Assembly: GCA_002713215.1 (NCBI GenBank)
Contig: PAVO01000006.1
Location: 36,564-100,563, forward strand
Length of the DNA: 64,000 bases
Source of the DNA: Crocinitomicaceae bacterium
GTDB lineage: Bacteria; Bacteroidota; Bacteroidia; Flavobacteriales_G; Salibacteraceae
Direction: 5' to 3'
The position numbers and the translations under genes are program-made. A model generated the notes under the pieces. That model was not told the DNA's origin. It was given only the letters and a program-made list of their open reading frames with translations, and did not search any database. This document shows, piece after piece, positions 19,273 through 27,765 of the stretch. How positions within the stretch are numbered: the stretch's first letter is position 1; each line of letters opens with the position of its first letter.

Positions 19273-19883
19273 TAGTTAAGGGTTAACGCCAAAACAATAT
19301 TCCAGGCACCTCCATACACACCGTAAGGGGTAACTGCTGTTGTTGTTACAACCGATGTTACCGAATGATGGGTTCTGGCGTTAACGAAAAAATGATCCGT
19401 AAAAAAGTAGTTAACCCCAAACATGGCATCCAATTCAAAGACCCTCCAGTCGTTTGAACTTCCTGTACGTAACCCATTCTGATCCCATTCTTTACTACCG
19501 AGTAGGAAACCAAACCCTGGTCCAATTTCCAATTCAAACTTTTCGATTTTGTATTGAAATAGCACGGGAACCTCAATGTAGTTGAGCCTGATTTTATACG
19601 AGTCGTAAATGCCTTCATCCGGTTTGGCCGGTTTATGGCTTCCCTTACCCTGATAAATAATCTCGTACTGCATTTTCATTTTTTCATTGAAGGCTGTATT
19701 GGCAAACACACCACCAACCACTGAAAATTTGTAAAACCCGGCAAATCCGTCTCCAGTCATTTGTGACGTATTTGCCCCAAGTTTAACTCCAGCATGAAAC
19801 TTTTTGTTATCTCCTTGCTGTGCAGATATAGAAAGTGTGCAAACAAGGATAAGAAAAGAAGAAATCCAAAGTCTTAGCATCAT
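19263..19883 (-). CDS. Outer membrane beta-barrel protein (PorT-like family)
   Basis: 206 residues with a signal peptide ([18 protein letters not shown], cleavage near 21). Alternating short beta-strands follow, with the family opening [15 protein letters not shown] and a C-terminal strand ending in aromatic Phe (LTLNYQF), typical of 8-stranded outer membrane barrels grouped as PorT or OMP_b-brl in Bacteroidota. I would not call it PorT of the secretion system without a search. Its start overlaps the stop of the upstream Omp28-like gene by 4 bases, so it is the last gene of the minus-strand envelope operon. Tail-to-tail overlap with queG is 10 bases. Confidence 0.75.
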   Translation of the reverse strand: MMLRLWISSFLILVCTLSISAQQGDNKKFHAGVKLGANTSQMTGDGFAGFYKFSVVGGVFANTAFNEKMKMQYEIIYQGKGSHKPAKPDEGIYDSYKIRLNYIEVPVLFQYKIEKFELEIGPGFGFLLGSKEWDQNGLRTGSSNDWRVFELDAMFGVNYFFTDHFFVNARTHHSVTSVVTTTAVTPYGVYGGAWNIVLALTLNYQF

Positions 19884-20782
19884 TTCCTTGCATGGACTTC
19901 ATCCACCTGAATAATCTCTCCGGTGGTGTTATTGCGTATGGCAATAGTAAAATTAACCTTGGAAGGGTCCCATTTGGAGGCATCTAAGGTAGTACTATAA
20001 GTTTTGGTAACAGACTCTCCAACAGCCAAATCACTATCGATAAAAGCATTACCGTCCAGTGGACCTATAGCATCACGAAACATATGTCTATGCGGGTAAT
20101 TATGCAAATCCTTAGGGTCCTGATCATAATCTACTTGGTCACCTATAACCGGATCTTCTGTTATGTAAATTATCACCGTATGGGGTTCCTTTAATTCACT
20201 TAATGCGGTTGCCGTTACAATGATTCTATTTGAGTTTTCATCTCGATCATAAAGGTTCAACGTTTTAATATGAATCTTAGGATTATTGAAATATCCGCTG
20301 GTCTCTAATTTACGGAATTCGGCCTCAAATTTTGCACCTTGAATTACAAGTGATCCATATAATTCCAATCGGCTAAACAATGCAACAGGTGCACTTGCAA
20401 TACCTAAGTTATCGTAGAAGTCTGTCCCTTTAATGGTTCTATGATCATTGGGGTATTTGGCATTGGGTTCTGCATATACACCTGCATGGTAGACTATACT
20501 ATATACTTTTCCCTTAAATTCAGTATCTGCCCAATCTACAATAAGTTTGGTCTTTGGTGGACAAAAACCGCATTGTTCACCGGTAAACTCTTCAATTAGC
20601 ATTTTTCTAATTGTCGTATTTCCAGTATCACCCCAAATCGAGTCTGCACTGGAGATTACCGGATTGACACCTCCTCCGTTTTCAATTCCTTCGAAGGGGT
20701 TTTCTACTTTGTTGCATGAATACAGAAGCAACGATAAGACTACCAATAGGCCATAATGGACAGGGCTCTTAATTAATTTCAT
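19880..20782 (-). CDS. Omp28-like lipoprotein with thioredoxin-type CxxC (copy 1)
   Basis: 300 residues. The lipoprotein signal ends at LYSC with Cys23 as the lipidated residue. The sequence FTGEQCGFCPP (Cys71, Cys74) looks like a thioredoxin-fold active site, as in the Omp28 family, whose first member is a Porphyromonas outer membrane protein. A C-terminal beta-rich domain ends in [15 protein letters not shown]. It is a close paralogue of the gene just upstream (20842-21756): the segment ADSIWGDTGNTTIRKM and the final 18 residues are nearly identical. Together with the TlpA-like gene of the same operon it suggests an envelope thiol/disulfide function, which is inference. Confidence 0.8.
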   Translation of the reverse strand: MKLIKSPVHYGLLVVLSLLLYSCNKVENPFEGIENGGGVNPVISSADSIWGDTGNTTIRKMLIEEFTGEQCGFCPPKTKLIVDWADTEFKGKVYSIVYHAGVYAEPNAKYPNDHRTIKGTDFYDNLGIASAPVALFSRLELYGSLVIQGAKFEAEFRKLETSGYFNNPKIHIKTLNLYDRDENSNRIIVTATALSELKEPHTVIIYITEDPVIGDQVDYDQDPKDLHNYPHRHMFRDAIGPLDGNAFIDSDLAVGESVTKTYSTTLDASKWDPSKVNFTIAIRNNTTGEIIQVDEVHARK

Positions 20783-20841
20783 AGAATGAAGGTTAAAGCT
20801 ACTGGTAAAAAACCTTTACCAAATAACCAGTGTTTGTAATA

Positions 20842-21756
20842 TCATTTCCTGGCATGCACTTCATCCACTTGAATAATCTCTCCAGTGGTGTTATTGCGTA
20901 TGGCAACAGTAAAATTTACCTTAGCCGGATCCCATTTGGTAGTGTCCAACGTAACATTAAAGGATTCGCTGACAGATTCTCCAGCTGCCAGATTACCTTG
21001 AATGAAGGAATTTCCATCTAAACTACCAACGGCACCTCTAAAAACGTGGGGGTGTTCATAAGTATCAAAAATATCATCAGGGCCATTGGGGTTGCTGTAA
21101 TATTTCTGATCACCTAATACCGGATTTTCTGATATATAAATTATAGCTGTATGTGTTTCAGTTAAAGCCTTCAGAGCAGTAGCAGTTATTACTATTCGAT
21201 TTGATTTATTATCCCTGTCATATATATTCAGGATTTTAATTTGAACTTTAGGGTCATTAAAGAATCCATTTGAAACTAACTTATTGAATTCAGTAACAAA
21301 TTTTGCACCTTGTACAATTAACCCTGATCCATTAAGGTCTTGCCGGCAAAAAATGGCAACGGGAGCATCAGTATTTCCAAAACTGCTATTAAAAGCAGTT
21401 CCTTTTTCGGTGCGGTGATCGTCAGGATATTTTGGATTAGGTCGTGCAAAATCGGTTGCATGGTAAGCAACGCTATATACTTTGCCTTTATGTTCTGTTT
21501 CCACCCAGTCCACAATCAGTTTTGTTTTTGGAGGGCAATTGCCGCACAATTGTCCTGTTACCTCCTCAATCATCATTTTTCTAATGGTTGTGTTTCCGGT
21601 GTCACCCCAAATTGAATCAGCATTAGCAATAACCGAAGTGTCATTTCCTCCAGTATCAATGCCTTCAAAGGGATCGTCTACCTTATCACACGAAACAATT
21701 AGAGAGGTACCAAGAGCAATAATGCCCAACAATAAAATATTTTGAATTTGCTTCAT
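20842..21756 (-). CDS. Omp28-like lipoprotein with thioredoxin-type CxxC (copy 2)
   Basis: 304 residues, organised like its downstream neighbour. The lipobox is LIVSC with Cys23, the linker is short, then VTGQLCGNCPP (Cys71, Cys74), and a beta-rich C-terminal domain ends in the same VDEVHARK motif. The CxxC dipeptide differs (Gly-Asn here, Gly-Phe in copy 1), which in thioredoxin-like proteins alters redox potential or partner. It begins 12 bases after the DUF6029-like gene; the second copy begins 59 bases after its stop. The shared architecture indicates tandem duplication. Confidence 0.8.
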   Translation of the reverse strand: MKQIQNILLLGIIALGTSLIVSCDKVDDPFEGIDTGGNDTSVIANADSIWGDTGNTTIRKMMIEEVTGQLCGNCPPKTKLIVDWVETEHKGKVYSVAYHATDFARPNPKYPDDHRTEKGTAFNSSFGNTDAPVAIFCRQDLNGSGLIVQGAKFVTEFNKLVSNGFFNDPKVQIKILNIYDRDNKSNRIVITATALKALTETHTAIIYISENPVLGDQKYYSNPNGPDDIFDTYEHPHVFRGAVGSLDGNSFIQGNLAAGESVSESFNVTLDTTKWDPAKVNFTVAIRNNTTGEIIQVDEVHARK

Positions 21757-21768
21757 AACGGTAATGTT

Positions 21769-23457
21769 TTAAAAACTTGAAGTTACGGAAATAGTCAGTC
21801 CATTTGACGCGGGAACCACACGACAAACTCCTCCAACACAGAAAAGCCCCGCCTTTTGCCTACCATATCCAATCGAGATTCGATTCGCTTTATGGGTATA
21901 TCCAAACGTAGCATAAGGGTAGTGGATTCGATTCACGTGAACTGGATTTCCATAATTAAACTGGTCCATAACGGCAACAAACCAATTAGGGCTAAACGTA
22001 TATTCCACAATAAAAGTTGCCCAGTCACCCATGTCCTGTTGAGACCATAACCCCTGAATTTCGGCTCTTATACTGTGTTTGGGTTTTAATTTGAAGGTCA
22101 TATCCAAAACTGCAATATCTGCGTATATCTTGCCAGACCAGCTTCCGTTGATTCCTCCATACCTAAGAATATCGTTGTTAGCCATCAGGTTCATATACAT
22201 GGCTTTTAACTTAAGCCATTTAACAATTTTTCGCTCAAGGCTAATATTTATATCCTGATAGTATTCTTGCTGACCCGGTTTAAAAAAGTTAGCTTCATAC
22301 CCTTGTCGGGCAGCATTTTCGTCATTTAGGTGGGTAGAATCCAAACCAAAAGCTTTAGACACATTAATAAAAATTGTAGTCCCATATTTACCCCCGAGCG
22401 GTGTTTTCCTTTTAATCTTATAGACAATATCTCCCTGGTAGGCCACTTCCCCGGTTAATTGCGACGCATAGGGGTATAATGTAGCTGCTAGGTTATAGGT
22501 GTGCTGCTTGGTAAGAGCCGGGTTAAAGTTAATCAACAGGTTATTCAGACCTTCCTCGCGGTCCGAACGGTAGCTCATATTATCAATTGATTTTGCCGAA
22601 AGTACTATACCTAATCCTTTTCTTGAATAGGTTCCCGACAAATACATGGCCGCTCCATCTTTATATATGTACTCATTGTCAGCCGAAGGGTCATTCATTT
22701 TGTAAGCATACTCCCCCAAAAAACCGAATCCCTTATAAGAGAGGTTTAATCGACCTGAATACGAAGCCACATTTTCAGGTAGCTTATAATTGGGGTTGTT
22801 GTCTTCCTGGTATTTACTAACAAAACTACCACCAATCTTCACTTTAAACTTGCTCGACTTTAGCGCTCCAAAGGCTTCGTTTAAGTTCACCAAACCATCT
22901 ACCCCACGAACAATTCCAGGCCCCAGATCAAAAAAGTAACGTTGCTTACCAATTAAGCCTTTAAGGTATACTCCAAATTTGGTACTGTATTTTACCCGGA
23001 TTCCGTCAAAGGCATTGTCTACTCCCAAATCTCGCTCTTCATACGACCTCAATAACAGTCCTGTTCCAAACTGTTCGTAGAAATTACCTGCGGTTACATC
23101 CAGGCCATGCTGACTAAACTGCACATAACGATAAGGAAATCCACTTCCCTTATATCGTTGATCGAAACCTAGAATTGGGTTACGGTAACTTTCATAGCGA
23201 ACACCGGCGCTAAAAGCTCCTTTCGTAACAATTACATTGGCAAAGCCATTCATAAGAAATTGTTCAGGGACATCCGGGGCCCCAATAGCACTATCTTCCT
23301 GATAGTATTGGCCTCTAGCACTAAAATTACCATGAATTTCTAAGGGTTCAGCCATAAATTTTTGCACTCCATTACCAGCATCTTGTGCGTGTAATGAATT
23401 AGAAAGAGCTACGGTTAGAATGATAAGCGCAAGCGCTTGTACATGTTTTATATTCAA
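21769..23457 (-). CDS. DUF6029-like outer membrane protein
   Basis: 562 residues with a signal peptide (HVQALALIILTVALSNSLHAQ, cleavage near 24). Amphipathic beta-strands run through the rest, with many Tyr/Phe/Gly residues and a terminal Phe (SVTSSF), as in a large outer membrane barrel. The segment FQSHGLDVTAGNFYEQFGTGLLLR-like region (about 113-135) is the kind of motif I associate with DUF6029 proteins, which are often next to TlpA and Omp28 genes. No substrate is known. It starts 12 bases after the TlpA-like gene and ends 12 bases before an Omp28-like gene. Confidence 0.7.
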   Translation of the reverse strand: MNIKHVQALALIILTVALSNSLHAQDAGNGVQKFMAEPLEIHGNFSARGQYYQEDSAIGAPDVPEQFLMNGFANVIVTKGAFSAGVRYESYRNPILGFDQRYKGSGFPYRYVQFSQHGLDVTAGNFYEQFGTGLLLRSYEERDLGVDNAFDGIRVKYSTKFGVYLKGLIGKQRYFFDLGPGIVRGVDGLVNLNEAFGALKSSKFKVKIGGSFVSKYQEDNNPNYKLPENVASYSGRLNLSYKGFGFLGEYAYKMNDPSADNEYIYKDGAAMYLSGTYSRKGLGIVLSAKSIDNMSYRSDREEGLNNLLINFNPALTKQHTYNLAATLYPYASQLTGEVAYQGDIVYKIKRKTPLGGKYGTTIFINVSKAFGLDSTHLNDENAARQGYEANFFKPGQQEYYQDINISLERKIVKWLKLKAMYMNLMANNDILRYGGINGSWSGKIYADIAVLDMTFKLKPKHSIRAEIQGLWSQQDMGDWATFIVEYTFSPNWFVAVMDQFNYGNPVHVNRIHYPYATFGYTHKANRISIGYGRQKAGLFCVGGVCRVVPASNGLTISVTSSF

Positions 23458-23469
23458 AATATGCGAGGA

Positions 23470-23985
23470 TTATTTGATGCTTTCTCCAGCAGCCAATTTT
23501 TTAACTAACTCATAAAGTTCGTATTCGTCTCCTTCTGAATAGGAGTTGTGTTGCCATACGATTTTACCGTTCCCATCAACAAGGAAGGTATGAGGTACGT
23601 TGTTTACACCCAATTGACGTTTAAAATCAGCATTCATATCAATGTAAACCTCGTAGTCCCAGGCTTGGCCATCCACGTAAGGTCTTACTTTCTGCATATT
23701 TCTTGCATCGTCAATTGAAATTGCCACTATTTTAACCCCTGTTTCATCAATCCAGTCATCGTATAATTCAGCAATGTTATTCAGCTCTCGTTTGCATGGA
23801 CTACACCATGTTGCCCAAAAATTAATAATCATTGGTTTTCCATCATTATTTAACTGCGACGTGTTGAATTTATCACCATCCATGTTTACAATCTCCACAG
23901 CCGGAATTGTACTGCCTTTAGACTCTTGGCCAAAGGATATCGAACTAATTAAAAGTGCTCCAATAACTACAATTATGCTTCTCAT
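23470..23985 (-). CDS. TlpA-like thioredoxin family protein, exported
   Basis: 171 residues. The signal peptide IIVVIGALLISSISFGQ cleaves near 20-21. The thioredoxin fold has active site WATWCSPCK with Cys61 and Cys64, and the cis-proline region NNVPHTFLVDGNGKIVW follows near 127-143. TlpA/ResA-like proteins reduce disulfides in exported proteins, for instance apocytochromes c. Here it is the first gene of a minus-strand operon with a DUF6029-like barrel and two CxxC lipoproteins, so those are plausible partners. No DsbD-type electron donor is in the window. Confidence 0.88.
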   Translation of the reverse strand: MRSIIVVIGALLISSISFGQESKGSTIPAVEIVNMDGDKFNTSQLNNDGKPMIINFWATWCSPCKRELNNIAELYDDWIDETGVKIVAISIDDARNMQKVRPYVDGQAWDYEVYIDMNADFKRQLGVNNVPHTFLVDGNGKIVWQHNSYSEGDEYELYELVKKLAAGESIK

Positions 23986-24057
23986 TTCTTTTTGATTTTA
24001 AAAGGCGAATATAAGTATTTGCTACCTTGATCTATTATGAATAAACTTTTATGTCTG

Positions 24058-24741
24058 CTAGCCTAACAAACGCTGTACCAGCTGAGGAATTCCAGTGCCT
24101 GCAGGTTTTGAGATAATTTCAAAGTTTTGCAAAGAATCTCCCGCCAAAATATTTGGATCGACCAGGTATTTTTCAGCCTCTAACGGGGCGTAATGGATAA
24201 GACCTGCGGCAGGATAAACATTGAGTGATGTACCAACCACAATTAAAATGTTGGCAGTTGAAATAATGTTCATTGCATTTTCATATTCTGGGACATCTTC
24301 TCCAAACCAGACAATATGTGGTCGAAGTTGGGAGCCATTGGTTGCTTTGTCGCCTAGTTTTATATCCGTGTAGCCAATGTCCTCTATCTCATGCTTGCCC
24401 TGCGCTCCTCTGGCTTTGGTAATTTCACCGTGAAGGTGTAATACCCTGGAAGAACCAGCTCTTTCATGCAAATTATCAATATTTTGAGTGATAACTGTAA
24501 CATCAAATTTATCTTCCAGTTTACGCAAATGAAGGTGCGCGTCGTTGGGCTCCACTTTGGCAATTGCTCTTCGCCTAAGGTTATAAAATTCCAGAACAAG
24601 TTCAGGCGATCTGGAAAAGGCTTCATGTGTTGCAACTTCCTCTACCTTGTAGTTTTCCCATAGTCCACCAGCATCCCTAAATGTTTGAATACCACTTTCG
24701 GCTGAAATTCCTGCGCCACTAAAGACGATTAATCGTTTCAC
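24058..24741 (-). CDS. cobB: NAD-dependent protein deacylase, Sir2 family (class III-like)
   Basis: 227 residues from the GTG at 24741. An in-frame TTG at 24780 would add 13 residues before the normal KRLIVFSGAGISAESGIQTFR start and overlaps a -7-like box, so the GTG is preferred. Motifs are GAGISAESGIQTFR, TQNIDNLHERAGS with the catalytic histidine in HLHGE shortly after, and RPHIVWFGE. The FYNLRRR segment has the Tyr-x-x-Arg pair of SIRT5/CobB-type desuccinylases. The zinc cysteines normally found between the catalytic His and RPHIVWFGE are entirely absent. It removes acyl groups from lysines using NAD. Divergent from maeB. Confidence 0.9.
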   Translation of the reverse strand: MKRLIVFSGAGISAESGIQTFRDAGGLWENYKVEEVATHEAFSRSPELVLEFYNLRRRAIAKVEPNDAHLHLRKLEDKFDVTVITQNIDNLHERAGSSRVLHLHGEITKARGAQGKHEIEDIGYTDIKLGDKATNGSQLRPHIVWFGEDVPEYENAMNIISTANILIVVGTSLNVYPAAGLIHYAPLEAEKYLVDPNILAGDSLQNFEIISKPAGTGIPQLVQRLLG

Positions 24742-24777
24742 TGAATCAAAATTGGAAGCTAAAATTACATTAAAACG

Positions 24778-24822
24778 CAAATTATTTTTGCTATTGCCCG
24801 CCTATATAAAAGGCTACTTTTA
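24778..24822. promoter_or_regulatory. Divergent promoter region between the sirtuin gene and maeB
   Basis: On the plus strand TATTTTTG (24783-24790) matches TAnnTTTG, and a second candidate is TTG (24794-24796), an 18-base spacer, then TACTTTTA (24815-24822), one base off consensus. On the minus strand ATAATTTG (24785-24778) is a weak -7 for the sirtuin. Which are used cannot be decided by eye. Confidence 0.35.
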
Positions 24823-24845
24823 CAGGTTGGTTTTAAAGGTAAATT

Positions 24846-27164
24846 ATGCGTAAAGTAAGTAGGAAGGAAGCTCTTGATTATCACGCCCAGGGAAGAAAAG
24901 GAAAAATCGAGGTAAAGCCTACAAAACCTTACACATCACAGCGAGATTTATCACTGGCTTATTCACCTGGAGTTGCTGAACCATGCATGGCTATCGCTGA
25001 TAATAAGAGTAAAGTTTTTGATTATACAGCCAAGGGAAACTTGGTGGCAGTTATTTCCAATGGAACGGCCGTATTAGGCCTTGGTAATATTGGCCCCGAA
25101 GCAAGTAAGCCGGTAATGGAAGGAAAGGGCCTTCTGTTTAAAATATTTGCCGATATCGATGTTTTTGATATTGAGGTAGATGCAACCAATATTGATGAAT
25201 TTGTAAAAACCGTAAAAAACATTGCACCAACTTTCGGAGGGATTAACCTGGAAGACATTAAAGCACCAGAAGCTTTTGAAATTGAAAGAAGGCTTAAGGA
25301 GGAACTGGAGATGCCCGTAATGCATGATGATCAGCATGGAACTGCTATTATTTCGTGCGCAGCTTTGTTGAACGCCTTGGAGCTTTCCAATAAAAAAATT
25401 GAAGATATTTCCATAGTGGTTAGCGGAGCAGGTGCAGCTGCGATTTCTTGTTGCAAGCTTTACCTTGCACTTGGGGCAAAGCGTGAAAACATAATTATGT
25501 GTGACAGCAAAGGGGTAATCAAACCTTCTCGCGGCAATTTGGATCAATATAAAAGCCTTTTCGCCAATGAAGTAGAACCAAATACCTTGGCTGAAGCCAT
25601 GGTTGGTTCAGATGTTTTTGTTGGTCTGTCCAAAGGGGATATTGTCGATAAGGAAATGGTAGCCAGCATGGCAAAAGACTGCATTGTTTTTGCTTTGGCT
25701 AACCCTACTCCTGAAATAGGATATAAACAAGCAATATCGGTACGGGATGATATTATAATGGCAACTGGTCGTTCGGATCATCCCAATCAGGTGAACAATG
25801 TAATTGGGTTTCCTTTTATTTTTAGAGGAGCACTTGATGTTCAGGCTACAGCCATTAACGAGGCAATGAAATTAGCTGCAGTTAAGGCAATTGCTAACCT
25901 GGCTAAAGAGTCTGTTCCTGAAGAAGTGAATCTTGCTTATAACGAAAGAAACTTAAGTTTTGGACGGGATTTTATCATTCCCAAACCACTTGACCACCGC
26001 TTATTAACTTGTGTAGCTCCGGCAGTAGCGAAAGCTGCAATTGAAAGTGGAGTTGCTAAAAAAACAATCGAAGATTGGGATGCCTACAAAGAGGAGTTGG
26101 AGCATCGCCTTGGACTGGACAATAAGCTAATGAGTAGTTTGGTAGAACGTGCTAAAAAGGATCCGAAAAAAGTCGTGTTTGCGGAAGCAGATAATTATAA
26201 GGTTCTTCGTGCTGCTCAGACCGTTAAAGATGAAGGAATTGCAGAACCTATTTTATTAGGGCCCAAAGCTAAACTGGAAGCGCTGATAGAAAAATACGAG
26301 CTGGAATTGGATGGAGTTCCCATTATCGATCCAAGGAGTGAGGGGGAAATGCCTAACCGCGAAAAGTACGGTCATATTCTTTATAACCAGAGAAAAAGAA
26401 AGGGCTATACTTTACCTGAAGCAATAAAAGCTATGCGAGAGCGTAACTACTATGGATGTGTTATGCTGAAACAAGGAGACGCCGATGCACTAATTTCAGG
26501 TATTAGCAGGAACTATCCGGATACATTGCGCCCTGCATTACAGATTATTGGAAGAAACCCAAAAAATAAAACCATAGCAGGTATGTATTTGCTCAATACC
26601 AAGAAGGGACCTTTGTTTCTTGCAGATACAACAATAAACCTGCATCCAACGGCCCGTCAGTTGGCAGATATTACAACGCTTACGGCTGAAGCAGTTAGTT
26701 TGTTCAACATTAAGCCAAAAATTGCGTTGTTGTCTTATTCCAATTTTGGCTCATCCAAGGGAGACGAAATCGATGTGATTAAAGAAGCTGTTTCCATTTT
26801 ACATCGGGAAAGGCCAGATGTAATTGCAGATGGTGAAATTCAGGCCAACTTCGCATTGGATATTGCAAAACGAAAAGAACTTTTTCCTTTTTCATTATTG
26901 GCGAAGCATAGGGTGAATACGCTAATATTTCCAAACCTCTCTTCAGGAAATATTGCTTATAAATTCATTCAGGAAATGAGCGACATTGAGACAATTGGAC
27001 CTGTTCTTTTAGGAATGAAAAAACCGGTACATGTGCTTCAGTTAGGGTCTTCCGTAAGGGAAATCGTAAATATGGTAACCCTGGCAGTGGTTGATGCACA
27101 AATGAAAAAGCGGAACATAAACATGTTAAGTGACATTGATGAAAAGTTGGATACATTGATATGA
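24846..27164 (+). CDS. maeB: NADP-dependent malic enzyme, MaeB type (malic enzyme-phosphotransacetylase fusion)
   Basis: 772 residues. The malic enzyme part covers about 1-430: [12 protein letters not shown] near 37-48, the metal and NAD(P) binding region [16 protein letters not shown], the acidic metal motif in [10 protein letters not shown], and a Rossmann glycine motif [12 protein letters not shown]. The C-terminal 320 residues are a phosphotransacetylase-like regulatory domain ([15 protein letters not shown] onwards), as in Escherichia coli MaeB (759 residues). It decarboxylates malate to pyruvate with NADP reduction, providing NADPH. Its TGA overlaps the ruvA ATG (ATGA), so the two are co-translated. 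Confidence 0.96.
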   Translation: MRKVSRKEALDYHAQGRKGKIEVKPTKPYTSQRDLSLAYSPGVAEPCMAIADNKSKVFDYTAKGNLVAVISNGTAVLGLGNIGPEASKPVMEGKGLLFKIFADIDVFDIEVDATNIDEFVKTVKNIAPTFGGINLEDIKAPEAFEIERRLKEELEMPVMHDDQHGTAIISCAALLNALELSNKKIEDISIVVSGAGAAAISCCKLYLALGAKRENIIMCDSKGVIKPSRGNLDQYKSLFANEVEPNTLAEAMVGSDVFVGLSKGDIVDKEMVASMAKDCIVFALANPTPEIGYKQAISVRDDIIMATGRSDHPNQVNNVIGFPFIFRGALDVQATAINEAMKLAAVKAIANLAKESVPEEVNLAYNERNLSFGRDFIIPKPLDHRLLTCVAPAVAKAAIESGVAKKTIEDWDAYKEELEHRLGLDNKLMSSLVERAKKDPKKVVFAEADNYKVLRAAQTVKDEGIAEPILLGPKAKLEALIEKYELELDGVPIIDPRSEGEMPNREKYGHILYNQRKRKGYTLPEAIKAMRERNYYGCVMLKQGDADALISGISRNYPDTLRPALQIIGRNPKNKTIAGMYLLNTKKGPLFLADTTINLHPTARQLADITTLTAEAVSLFNIKPKIALLSYSNFGSSKGDEIDVIKEAVSILHRERPDVIADGEIQANFALDIAKRKELFPFSLLAKHRVNTLIFPNLSSGNIAYKFIQEMSDIETIGPVLLGMKKPVHVLQLGSSVREIVNMVTLAVVDAQMKKRNINMLSDIDEKLDTLI

Positions 27165-27745
27165 TTGAATATTTAAAGGGGAGATTGATTGAGAAAAATC
27201 CAGCCTATGCAGTGCTGGAATGTGATGGGGTAGGATATTATGTCAATATTTCGGTCAACACCTTCGAATCTATGGGTTCAGAAGAATTGACCAAGCTATA
27301 TATTCATGAAGTTATACGGGAAGACTCCAGGTCTTTATTTGGGTTTGCAAATATTGAAGAACGTTTGCTATTCAGAAATCTAATTTCCGTTAACGGGGTG
27401 GGATCAAATACGGCCAGGGTTATTCTCTCCTCCTATAAGCCTGGAGATATACACGCTGCTATCATAAATGAAAATTCGGACTTACTAAAGTCCATAAAGG
27501 GAATTGGGGCAAAAACAGCCCAACGGGTTATTATCGATCTCAAGGATAAAATCTCGAAGGATGAACCACAATTGGAAATTTCTTCACTTTCAGACAATAC
27601 TTTAAAGGATGAGGCGTTATCAGCGCTTATGGCGCTGGGATTTGACCGTAACAAGTCGATAAAGGTGCTGCAAAAAGTTCAAGCCGGAATCGGTAGCGAT
27701 GCTGGGGTAGAACTAGTAATTAAAGAAGCGTTGAAACTGTTATAG
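27161..27745 (+). CDS. ruvA: Holliday junction branch migration complex subunit RuvA
   Basis: 194 residues. The OB-fold N-terminal domain ([30 protein letters not shown]), two helix-hairpin-helix regions (about 70-130, with LISVNGVGSNTARVILSS and LKSIKGIGAKTAQRVIIDLKDK) and the RuvB-binding C-terminal domain (about 147-194) are all present at normal length. RuvA binds four-way junctions and loads RuvB. The ATG overlaps the maeB stop. sprA begins 20 bases after its stop; ruvA-sprA adjacency is common in Flavobacteriia. Confidence 0.97.
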   Translation: MIEYLKGRLIEKNPAYAVLECDGVGYYVNISVNTFESMGSEELTKLYIHEVIREDSRSLFGFANIEERLLFRNLISVNGVGSNTARVILSSYKPGDIHAAIINENSDLLKSIKGIGAKTAQRVIIDLKDKISKDEPQLEISSLSDNTLKDEALSALMALGFDRNKSIKVLQKVQAGIGSDAGVELVIKEALKLL

Positions 27746-27765
27746 ACACCAAGTAGCACTCCATT

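Noticed and set aside
20782..20842. Repeated blocks between the two Omp28-like genes considered as insertion sequence ends
   Set aside because: The similarity lies within the coding sequences of paralogues; there are no terminal inverted repeats, target duplications or transposase.
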